Shown here piece by piece: positions 7,033 through 15,036 of a DNA stretch of 64,000 nucleotides. The stretch is from assembly GCA_963825315.1 (NCBI GenBank), contig CAWGST010000001.1, forward strand, positions 1,612,001 through 1,676,000. Reading direction: 5' to 3'. The position numbers and the translations under genes are program-made. The notes beneath the pieces are model-generated. The model did not search any database. It saw nothing but the letters and a program-made list of their open reading frames with translations, and was not told where the DNA came from. Position 1 is the first letter of the stretch. Every line of letters starts with the position of its first letter. The DNA comes from DASRLE01 sp963825315 (GTDB lineage Bacteria > Verrucomicrobiota > Verrucomicrobiia > Limisphaerales > Palsa-1400).

Positions 7033-8028
7033 TCAATCTCCTTTCCCGTCCCGCTTGGCCACGGCGGAAACGGGCCGGCCGATGGGCAGGCTGGTCGCCA
7101 GCGCCATGAAATCGGGCATCTGTTCGTCGAAGCGAACGTTGATCGGCTTGCCCGCCAGGCTGAGAAGCAAGTCGCCCGCCTTGAGGCCCGCCCTGGCCGC
7201 CGGCGAATCCTCCCAGACCCCGGCGATAAGAAGACCCTTCTCATCCGGCCACTCCTTGAATAGCGGCTGCGGATCAAGCCCCAGCCAGCTCCGCTGGATT
7301 TTTCCCCTGGCCATCAATTGCCCGGCCACCGCCTTGACCAAATTGGCCGGGATCGCGCCGGACAAACCATAACTGATCTCGTTGATGCCGACAATTTCGC
7401 CGCGCAGATTCACCAGCGGCCCGCCGGAATTGCCGCCGTAAATGGCCGCGTCGTGCCCGATCCACCGCACCAGCGAGCCGACATCCTCGCCGTCCAATTG
7501 GAACCGGCCCGACTCGCCCCAGAAGCGCGGCAAAACCATCTCGGTGTTGCTGACGATGCCCAGCGTGACCGATTGCGACAGGGCCATCGGGCTGCCCATG
7601 GCCAGCACCGAATCCCCGACACGCAGCGCCGACGAATCGCCGAAACTGGCCGGCGCGAATTCGCGCGGCTTTTCCGGTTTGAGCTTGAGCACCGAAATAT
7701 CCGTCAACGGATCGGTGCCGATCAACTCCGCCTCGATTTCCTCGCGGTTCCAGAGCGTGCAAAACAGGCGCGCGGCGTGGCCGGCGACGTGATGGTTGGT
7801 GATGAGGTAGCCGTCCTTGGTGATGATCACGCCGCTGCCGACTTCCTGCCTTTTGACCTCGCGCCCCTCCCGGAACTCGGTCGAGACGACGCGGATGCGC
7901 ACCAGGGCGCGGCGCACCTTTTCATTGGCCACATCAATCCGGGCGCGCAGCGCCGAGGGCGTCGGGTTCCTGGCGCCGTTGCCGGCCGCGACCGGCAGGA
8001 GCAAAACGAGCCCCGCAATGACCGTCAT
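7033..8028 (-). CDS. HtrA/DegP-like serine protease, N-terminal portion (frameshifted)
   Basis: Exported trypsin-like protease. Signal peptide MTVIAGLVLLLPVAAGNGA, preceded by GGAAGG, supports the start at 8028 rather than 8091. The triad is intact: His in YLITNHHVAG, Asp in DPLTDISVLKL and Ser in YGGNSGGPL. A first PDZ domain follows (DSPAARAGLKAGDLLLSLAG). At about 7037-7050 a one-base insertion in a GGGAAAGG run ends this frame; the next frame continues with KEIDVSMIPVERGEIYP and another PDZ (GGPAGNAKPSLERGDVLVEI) down to about 6740, where a second +1 shift leads into the 6005 frame. Corrected, the protein is about 670 residues with several PDZ repeats. Two shifts may be sequencing errors or real decay. 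Confidence 0.8.
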   Translation of the reverse strand: MTVIAGLVLLLPVAAGNGARNPTPSALRARIDVANEKVRRALVRIRVVSTEFREGREVKRQEVGSGVIITKDGYLITNHHVAGHAARLFCTLWNREEIEAELIGTDPLTDISVLKLKPEKPREFAPASFGDSSALRVGDSVLAMGSPMALSQSVTLGIVSNTEMVLPRFWGESGRFQLDGEDVGSLVRWIGHDAAIYGGNSGGPLVNLRGEIVGINEISYGLSGAIPANLVKAVAGQLMARGKIQRSWLGLDPQPLFKEWPDEKGLLIAGVWEDSPAARAGLKAGDLLLSLAGKPINVRFDEQMPDFMALATSLPIGRPVSAVAKRDGKGD

Positions 8029-8145
8029 TCGGAACCTTCCGGACAAGTCCTTGATTCCATAGACAGCAGCGGACAAAACGCGGGCCAGCATGGGTGGATG
8101 TTGGGCGAACGCGGGCGCAAGCGCAATGAGGTTTTTAAAGAGGCC

Positions 8146-8279
8146 CCCGAATCATTAGCGATTTCTTCAGGAGCGCGGTCGTCTCGACCGCATCCGTCGG
8201 CGTCCCGCCGACGGAACCAGCCGTTCGAAACCGGCCCACCTTTTTGGTGAATTCCCCAGTATATCGCTAATGATTCGGG
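8146..8279. repeat. Element bounded by a 17-bp perfect inverted repeat
   Basis: CCCGAATCATTAGCGAT at 8146-8162 is exactly repeated in reverse complement at 8263-8279. Between them are smaller GC-rich hairpins, such as GTCGGCGTCCCGCCGAC near 8187-8203. No ORF. It resembles a small non-autonomous repeat (MITE-like), but no target duplication was identified. Confidence 0.6.
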
Positions 8280-8396
8280 AGAGGCCCGCTTTTGTGGCGC
8301 AAATCCGGTTTTGGGCAGGGGAGCGCGTGCGTCTCGCGCGCCGTGATTGGCGTCTCGCCAAACAACTCTTTGCCCGGCAGCGCACGAAGCGACAAC

Positions 8397-8510
8397 AGGT
8401 AGGGTGAGACTCCGTCGAACCCCAACTCGATCTAGTCGCTTGTCGCGCCAAAGCGCGGCGGAGGGGGACGGCCCGACAGAGTCTCGCCTGCCCTCTGTCA
8501 AAAACGTGCG
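8397..8510. repeat. Imperfect inverted-repeat intergenic element
   Basis: A left arm with GTAGGGTGAGACTCCGTCG and a right arm whose reverse complement reads GGCAGGCGAGACTCTGTCGG face each other across about 60 bp. No coding sequence fits. It looks like a dispersed structured repeat; other copies were not found within the window. Confidence 0.45.
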
Positions 8511-8572
8511 GCTCTTCATAATTTCCAATTCCCAATTCCCTCTCAAGTTTCAAATCTCCAATCCACTTGTTG

Positions 8573-8610
8573 GAAATAAAAACCTGCGTTTGCGCGGGAC
8601 CCGTTCACAA
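8573..8610 (+). repeat. TGCGCGGGACCCGTT-type repeat, copy 1
   Basis: About 35 bp (AAATAAAAACCTGCG, then TTGCGCGGGACCCGTT) that recurs, with small changes, at 53501-53532 (+) and 24303-24339 (-). It lies just beyond the DprA-like stop codon. Confidence 0.6.
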
Positions 8611-8617
8611 TTCTGAA

Positions 8618-9202
8618 TTACGGGCTTGACCGTTTTCCCAACAATAATTGGGTGGACGTCTGTTTGGCAGGCAAATCCCGTGCTGCAATTTTGTGTGCCA
8701 AACGCTGCAAATCGCCGCCGGGGGTGATGTGGGCAAACCAGACTTCATCCGCCAGAGCGGCGACGAAATCGTTGCGGCGGGCGGCGAGGGGGGCGGTGAC
8801 ACGATGGTTGCATCCGGCGAAACAGGAGAGAATCAAGAGACGACTGTCGGAGAACGGCTTCTTCCAGTCGGGCGGAAGGCGCATGTTCTCAAGACTGCGG
8901 GCGGGACAGATAATGACGGGCTGGCTTCCGCGCAAAAGGATGCGGAGACATTCCTTTTCCACCGGCGAATGAAAACCACCGATAATGCAGTGCCTTTCGT
9001 CGCGCCACTTGGCGGCTTGGTCGTAAGTGCGCAGGATGGCATCGCCCGGACAGCGGGCGGAGCAAAAAAGCGCGGTTTTCGGCAACGCGAGCAAATCCAG
9101 ATTGCCGATGGCCCATAGATTTGGTGGCCTCTTGGTGCCCAAACGCTCGCGCAAACACGCTGGGTAACGGGTGTCAGCGACGTTGAGCGCAAGAGGCGTC
9201 AT
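8618..9202 (-). CDS. Short DprA/SLOG-family protein
   Basis: 194 residues resembling the Rossmann-like (SLOG) core of DprA/Smf: YPACLRERLGTKRPPNLWAI and GNLDLLALPKTALFCSARCP at the start, HCIIGGFHSPVEKECLRIL, PVIICPARSLENMRLP and LAARRNDFVAALADEVWFAH. It lacks the SAM/HTH extensions of housekeeping DprA and is only ~65% of its length. Its ATG overlaps the stop of the restriction/methylase gene (ATGA at 9199-9202), so it is the last gene of the defence operon. SLOG proteins bind nucleotides or nucleic acid; a sensing role in the system is inference. Housekeeping DprA for transformation is the alternative, but the context argues against it. Confidence 0.8.
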   Translation of the reverse strand: MTPLALNVADTRYPACLRERLGTKRPPNLWAIGNLDLLALPKTALFCSARCPGDAILRTYDQAAKWRDERHCIIGGFHSPVEKECLRILLRGSQPVIICPARSLENMRLPPDWKKPFSDSRLLILSCFAGCNHRVTAPLAARRNDFVAALADEVWFAHITPGGDLQRLAHKIAARDLPAKQTSTQLLLGKRSSP

Positions 9203-9666
9203 TCCTCCTCGTTTTCAGTGTCGCGACCAAGGCGGTATTTGATGTCGTAGTTCAGGATGAAATCCAACTCCTCCGGGCTGAACCCGTAATGGCGCGCCAG
9301 CACCGCATCGATTTCGTCTATGATGGGTTTGGAAAATTTCGGAATGATGCATTGAACCCGAAGGCGGTCATGCTTGAATCGCATTTCTCTGAACTCCGAG
9401 TTTTTCTGAAGTGAAGCACTTAGCTTTTCCGCGAGTTGACCGACTTGCTCCTGTTGATTTTGAAGCAGTCTATTCAGATCACACCTAAACCCTTCCACCT
9501 CGCGCTTGTTAACGTGGCGGCAATCCGAGAACGCGTTCACAAACCAACGAAACAGCGTAGAATTCAGAATGCAAAATGCGGCTTCAGCTTCTTCGTGATT
9601 TTGAAAGGTCAGCGACTTCAATTCTGATGGTGGACGCAGTTTCCCTTTGCCGTCGAAAACTTTAGG
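9199..9666 (-). pseudogene. Eco57I-type methylase gene, 3' part downstream of IS insertion
   Basis: C-terminal ~154 residues of the gene that starts at 14466. The frame reads KVFDGKGKLRPPSELKSLT followed by EAEAAFCILNSTLFRWFVNA, CRHVNKREVEGF and a coiled region, ending YRLGRDTENEEE. The CILNSTLFRWF/CRHVNKREVEGF pair is the target-recognition-type tail typical of these methylases. It has no start codon or ribosome site of its own except TTG at 9621, so it is a stranded 3' fragment. After excision of 9667-11587 and one TTAGG copy it joins in frame to ...DFIP of the 5' part. Confidence 0.85.
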
Positions 9667-11587
9667 CCCATCTTCTACAGTTAATGGGCTTTTTTCGCGG
9701 TCTTCTCCTCGGAACAGTTGACAACAAAGTCAAAATGTAGTGCCAAATTCTGCGCGACGATGGCAATTGTTTATTGATTCTCACGGGCCGATGCGGCATC
9801 CTCGTAAGGACAAAAAGAGCGCACGCGATGTTTTTCCGTGTCAAACATTCCGGTTCTTACGGCTACCTGCAGATTGTCGAAAGCTTTCGGGAACAGGGAA
9901 AGGTGCGTCAGCGGGTCTTAAGCACCCTCGGGCGCTTGGACGCCCTCCAGGCCAGCGGCCAACTGGACGCCCTCCTGCGTTCGGGTTTGCGCTTCTGCCA
10001 GAGACTGGCGGTGATCGACGCGCACGCCGCCGGCCAGACCGAAGCCGTCCAGGTGCAGCGGGTCGGTCCGGACCTGGTCTTCGGACGATTGTGGGAGGAT
10101 TTGGGAGTGGCGCGCGTCATCAAAGAGGCCTTGGCGGCGCGGCGCTACGGATTCGATGTGGAACGGGCGGTCTACTTGACTGTTATTCACCGGCTCTTCG
10201 CCTCCGGCAGTGATCGAGCGGCGGAACGCTGGCGCCAATCCTATCGGCTGCCGGGCACCGAAGGGCTGGATTTGCATCATCTCTATCGCGCCATGGCTTT
10301 CCTGGGCGAACCGCTGGATGATCGACCCGGGACGCGGGTGCTCAACACTCCCCGCTGCACCAAGGATTGGATCGAGGAGCAACTCTTTGAGCAGCGGCGA
10401 GACCTTTTCAGCGCCATTGATCTGGTTTTCTTCGACACCACTTCGATTTACTTCGAGGGCGAGGGCGGCCAGGAGATTGGACAATACGGCAACAGCAAAG
10501 ATCATCGCCCGGATTGCAAACAGATGGTGGTCGGCTTGGTCTTGGACCGGGAGGGCTGGCCGCTGTGTTGCCATTTGTGGCCGGGCAATACGGCTGATGT
10601 GAGCGCGCTTCTGCCGGTGGTGGCGCGGCTGCGGGAGCGGTTCCAGGTGCGCCGGGTCTCGATTGTTTCCGATCGCGGCATGATGAGCGCCGGCACCATC
10701 GCCGCCTTGGAATCGAAGGTGCTGGACTGCGATTACATCCTGGGGGCCCGCATGCGCAGCATGAAAGAAATCCGCGAAAAGGTTTTAACCGACCGCAGTC
10801 CTTACCTGGAGGTAACGCCCGAGCGCCAGATATCCAAGGACCCCTCGCCCTTGAAGGTAAGAGAAATCTCTCTGCAAGGCCGCCGCTACATCGTCTGTTT
10901 GAATGAAGAACAGCGGCGCAAGGACGCCGCTGACCGCAAGGCCATCATCGCGCACTTGCGCCAGCAGCTCCAGCGCGGAGACAAAGATTTGATTGGCAAC
11001 AAAGGCTACCGGAAGTTTCTGCGGCTGACTCGGGGCGAACATTTCGTTATCGACGAGGAGAAGATCAAAGCGGAAGCCCTTTACGACGGCAAATGGGTCT
11101 TGCAGACCAGCCTGGCGGATAAACCCCAGGATATTGCTTTAGCCTACAAGGAACTGTGGATGGTGGAGGAGATGTTCCGCACGATGAAATCGGTCTTGGA
11201 AACCCGTCCCATTTATCACAAGCGGGACGAAACCATTCGCGGCCATGTCTTTTGCAGCTTTCTGGCTCTGCTGCTACGCCGGGCCTTGGAGCACCACTTG
11301 GAAGAAAAGGGCGAAAGTTGGGAGTGGGCTGAAATCGTACGCGGTTTGGATAACCTCCAGGAGATCGAGGCGGTGTTTCAGAGCAAACACTTCGTCCTGC
11401 GCAGCGAGGTCGTTGGCCAGGCGCATAAAGCCTTTCGCGCGGCGGGGGTGGCTCTACCGCCCACCCTGCGGGAGAAGGCATGAGCCGGTCCGGATGGAAG
11501 GAGTGAAAATGTAGTGCCACAGGCACCTTGCGTCTTCGTAAGTAATTGATAATCAGGACTCCAGTTTTTCAAACTGTAGAAGATGGG
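9667..11587 (+). mobile_element. IS1634-family insertion sequence (1921 bp) inside methylase gene
   Basis: Terminal inverted repeats CCCATCTTCTACAGTT (16 bp, perfect) bound the element. The flanks carry a 5-bp direct duplication TTAGG at 9662-9666 and 11588-11592. One transposase gene fills it. Removing the element and one TTAGG restores an uninterrupted methylase frame, which fixes both boundaries. Confidence 0.95.
9828..11483 (+). CDS. IS1634-family transposase
   Basis: DDE transposase of about 551 residues from the ATG at 9828, giving the typical start MFFRVKHSGSYGYLQIVESF; an in-frame start at 9774 adds 18 unlikely residues. Catalytic region: LVFFDTTSIYFEGEG (first Asp), VSIVSDRGMMSAGTIA (second Asp) and ELWMVEEMFRTMKSVLETRP (Glu). 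It transposes its own IS and is transcribed opposite to the gene it interrupts. Confidence 0.93.
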   Translation: MFFRVKHSGSYGYLQIVESFREQGKVRQRVLSTLGRLDALQASGQLDALLRSGLRFCQRLAVIDAHAAGQTEAVQVQRVGPDLVFGRLWEDLGVARVIKEALAARRYGFDVERAVYLTVIHRLFASGSDRAAERWRQSYRLPGTEGLDLHHLYRAMAFLGEPLDDRPGTRVLNTPRCTKDWIEEQLFEQRRDLFSAIDLVFFDTTSIYFEGEGGQEIGQYGNSKDHRPDCKQMVVGLVLDREGWPLCCHLWPGNTADVSALLPVVARLRERFQVRRVSIVSDRGMMSAGTIAALESKVLDCDYILGARMRSMKEIREKVLTDRSPYLEVTPERQISKDPSPLKVREISLQGRRYIVCLNEEQRRKDAADRKAIIAHLRQQLQRGDKDLIGNKGYRKFLRLTRGEHFVIDEEKIKAEALYDGKWVLQTSLADKPQDIALAYKELWMVEEMFRTMKSVLETRPIYHKRDETIRGHVFCSFLALLLRRALEHHLEEKGESWEWAEIVRGLDNLQEIEAVFQSKHFVLRSEVVGQAHKAFRAAGVALPPTLREKA

Positions 11588-14466
11588 TTAGGAATGAAAT
11601 CCAAAGCTTGAAGAAAGTTATGAACCTTGCGCGAATAGAATGCTTTGTGTCGGCTTGACGCCGTAGTTTGAGAGCCAAGAGCCTTCGCATCGGCCCAAAG
11701 CTTCCTCAAAATTGAATGCTCTGTTGGGTTGCTTATCTTCGGCACACAACCCGGGAGGCAATGAGCTTCTACGCGTTCAAATTCGAGTGTCGGGAATAGG
11801 TTGTCTCGTTCGACTGCGCTCCATCTGTAGCACTCGGTTACGAAGTGTTCTGGGGTTGTAGTTTGCCTTTTCTCCAGAAGATGAATAGTAAGCTGGATGT
11901 GCTCTAACCCATCAAACAAGCGTGCAGGGCGGTCATCATATGAACTGAGGTGGGCGGGAAGTTTCAGAATCAAATCCTGTAGTTCTGAGTAGCCCTTGGT
12001 TGAAATGGACGAGACTGGAACGATAAAACCGAGACGGCCAGAATGCTTTGCAAGCGGAATGCATCGCTCCATCACTATCGGATACAAATTTTTCGTCGGC
12101 AAGGTGGCGTAGCCCTTGATCGAGTAACCGATGCCTTGTTTTAGATCGTAATAAGGCGGATTGCCGATGATGACATCAAAGCCGCCACCATTGAGGATTC
12201 CGTAAAACTGGATGAACCAGTGGAACGGCTGGTGCGACTTTACCCACTTGGCTAACGCGTCTTTGTCGCTAACCTTCACGCCGCATTCACTGGCGAGGTG
12301 GCGGTTGAGTTCGTCCTCCATCGCTTTGAGCCTTTTCTGGAGCTCCTCCTTGTCGGCGGCGGGCACTGAACCGTCGCCTTCGGTCTGGAGTTGGCGGAAT
12401 TTGCTAAATGCCTGGTCCACATCGGCACAACGGGTATTGAATCGCGCGAAGCTACCGAGGTCCTCCTCGTCCATCAATTTCATCTGGCCGCCACCGAGCT
12501 CCTTCATGCAACGGCGCACCTCTTCTGCCGTGGCGTAGCCGACGAGGGTGTTGCCGACGCGGATGTTAAAATCAATGTCCGGCAGCGGCTCGATGCCGAG
12601 GTTGTCGCGGGCCGTATTCGGCTCGACCTGGGCGGCAAGTTTGAGGAACAGGCGCAGTTTGCAGATTTCCACCGCCTCTTCCATAATGTCCACAGCGTAG
12701 AGATTATTGAGAATGATGGATTTCAGGACGAAGTAGCGCCGGTTGGGGTGCGCGTCCACGCGCGCAAGGACTTCGGTGAATTTCTTGTGGTAGTTGGGAT
12801 GGGCCTTGCGGCCATTCTCGCCCCATTCGGCCAGGAACGCTTCCATGCGGTCAAGACAGGCTTCATAGAGCGGCTCAAGGATGTTGAGCGCCGCAAAGAT
12901 GAATGCGCCCGAGCCACCGGTGGGGTCAAGGACGGTGATGGTGGTGATGGCCTGCCAGAAGGCCATGAGCAGATCCGGGCCTTCGCAATTCTGAATGACA
13001 TCCTGCGCGAACTGGCGGAGATCGAGATTGAGCGTGATGAAGTCGTTGACCTCGCGCACCTTGCCGTGGGCTAATGTGCTTCGCACTTGCTCGTATCGCT
13101 GCCTACGGGCGACGACTTCGCGCCAGATTTCCGTTGGCAACGCGTATTCACCCGGCGCAGGCTTGTTCCACGCCTTGCGTCGTTCAATCAAGTCGGGCTT
13201 GGCAGTCTCCAAGCCGGCCGCGATGTCGGCCGGAAGCTCTCTTTCCGTGCCGTGCCTAACGGCGGAATAGATATAGCGATCGGGATTTTCCAGGAGCAAA
13301 TCCCACACGATCGGACCGTTGGGATTCTCAAAAGCCACTTTGCACTTGGCCCGGGCGGCTTCGAACAGGAACGGGAGAACGGTGTTCTTGCTAATGTATT
13401 CGGTGATGTCCTCCTTGGTGTAATACGCCCCCATCTGTTTTTGGTTGATGTATTTCTCGAAGATGTAGCCGAGGACATCGGGATTGATCTCGTTGTCGGC
13501 ACGGAGGGGGCGCTCGTCCAGGTGCCATTGGTATTGATCGAAATAATCAAAGACGCGCTCGAAGGCTTTGTCGGGAATCTGGATGTCCTTGCCGTAGCGT
13601 TCGGGCTTCTCAAGTTCATGTAGGTCGAACAGGCCGCCGTTGAGATACGGGATGTTGCCGAGCAACTTTTCCAAATCGGGCGCGCGATCTTTGCGGTGTT
13701 TGCCGAAGCCTTCGTGGAACAGGCGGAGCAGGAAATAGCGGTAAAATGTATAGAACTTGTCCTTGCCGTGCTCCTGCTGACAGCGGTGGAGGCGGTTGCG
13801 GAGATAATCCGGGTCGGCGTCGAGAAAACCCTTTCGCTGTATAAAATAGACGAACATCAGGCGGTTGAGCATGACGGACGCATACCATTCGGCATCGGCC
13901 ACCTCGCCGATGCCGTCAATGAACTTGAGGAAGGCTTTGCGATGCGTGTCGAAGTCGCGGTAGAACGCCTTGGTGACTCGCTCAATGTCGAATGCGGCGC
14001 GGGCGCGCCCAGCCATCGTGATAGTGGACAGTTCGCCTTTTTCCTCTTCTTCAAGCGAGACGAAAAGGATTTGCAGTTTCTGAAGCAGCGAGTCGCCGGG
14101 TTGGGCGCGATTGTAGTCGTGCGTACGGGCTGAGAGTGGGCGACCGGGTTCGCGACGCACCCATACCCAGGATTGTTGAGCGAAGTCGCCAGTGGCAAAT
14201 ACGATCAGATGCTCAAAACTGGTCTGGGTCAGGGCGCGGTCGAGTTTCAACCGCGTGGTGTGATCGGGCAGGTGGCCGTCGAGGCTTGCGCACAACCAGA
14301 CAATGAAACCGCGCTTTTCGGCAACGGCGGTGAAGGAGAAATCAGACTCACCGGCGCGGAGGGTGAGCTTCTGCCGACACGGCTCCCATCCGAGTTCCTC
14401 GACAAATAACTTGGTAAGATTGCCGCTTTGCAGCAGGGGGCGCGCGCGTTGGAAGTCAAGGGGCAT
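11569..14466 (-). pseudogene. Eco57I-type DNA methylase/restriction protein, 5' part truncated by IS
   Basis: Adenine-specific DNA methylase of a restriction or defence system. GAYYTKEDITEYISKNTV (~346-363), SAM-binding motif I DPTGGSGAF (~514-522), and catalytic motif IV NPPY (~769-772) are visible; the last canonical residues are DFIP near 959. The final six codons NPSSTV and the stop come from the IS end. Residues 1-150 (FVEELGWEP...) form a separate domain without an obvious nuclease motif. Intact length would be ~1113 residues, usual for the family. ATG at 14466 lies 3 bases after the ORF6N stop. The truncated product keeps both methylase motifs but loses the C-terminal target-recognition tail, so specificity is probably lost. 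Confidence 0.9.
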
Positions 14467-14469
14467 GGA

Positions 14470-15036
14470 TCAGGATTCGTCAGTGCGAAAGCCGATGCGT
14501 CGTCTTGGGGGATCAGGCGGAGTCATGAGCTGGCGGATGGCGTCAAAAACGGATTTGAACTGGGAGTCGTACTTGGCTTCCAGAGCGGCCAGTTTGCGCG
14601 CCAAGTCGGCGTTGGTCAGGAGCATTTCACGCAGGCGCACGAACGCCCGCATGATGGCGATGTTCACCTGCACGGCGCGGTGGCTGCGAAGCACACTCGA
14701 TAACATGGCGACGCCCTCCTCGGTGAAGGCGTAAGGGCGGTAAGTGCGGCCCCGGTGTTTCCAGGAACTCATCACAGTTTGTGATGAGTTCGACGGCCCT
14801 GCGGGAGTTGGTCTCACAGTTTGTGATACCACGTCCCGGATGGCGTCCGCCTCCATCTGCGAGAGCCGGAACATGAAATCGGACGGGAACCGCGCGAGAT
14901 TGCGCTGGACCGCCTGATTCAGAGCACGGGCCTCCACACCGTAAAGTGCGGCAAGATCATAATCCAGCATGACTCTTTGCCGGCGGATCAGAAGGATCCG
15001 TCGTTCAGCTTGCAGGGCGAGCGGGTCGGTTTTCAT
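14470..15036 (-). CDS. ORF6N/KilA-N-type DNA-binding protein
   Basis: 188 residues. The N-terminal ORF6N domain has RRILLIRRQRVMLDYDLAAL, YGVEARALNQAVQRNLARFP, FMFRLSQMEADAIRD and the YAFTEEGVAMLSSVLRSHRA segment; a helical tail LARKLAALEAKYDSQFKSVF follows. ATG at 15036 overlaps the helicase stop (ATGA). ORF6N proteins occur in phages and beside restriction/methylase genes; here it may regulate the operon or guide it to DNA, which is inference. A remnant with a very similar tail occurs near 24527. Confidence 0.85.
   Translation of the reverse strand: MKTDPLALQAERRILLIRRQRVMLDYDLAALYGVEARALNQAVQRNLARFPSDFMFRLSQMEADAIRDVVSQTVRPTPAGPSNSSQTVMSSWKHRGRTYRPYAFTEEGVAMLSSVLRSHRAVQVNIAIMRAFVRLREMLLTNADLARKLAALEAKYDSQFKSVFDAIRQLMTPPDPPRRRIGFRTDES

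Noticed and set aside
8618..9202. Housekeeping DprA for transformation
   Set aside because: Too short, lacks accessory domains, and is translationally coupled to the methylase gene of the defence operon.
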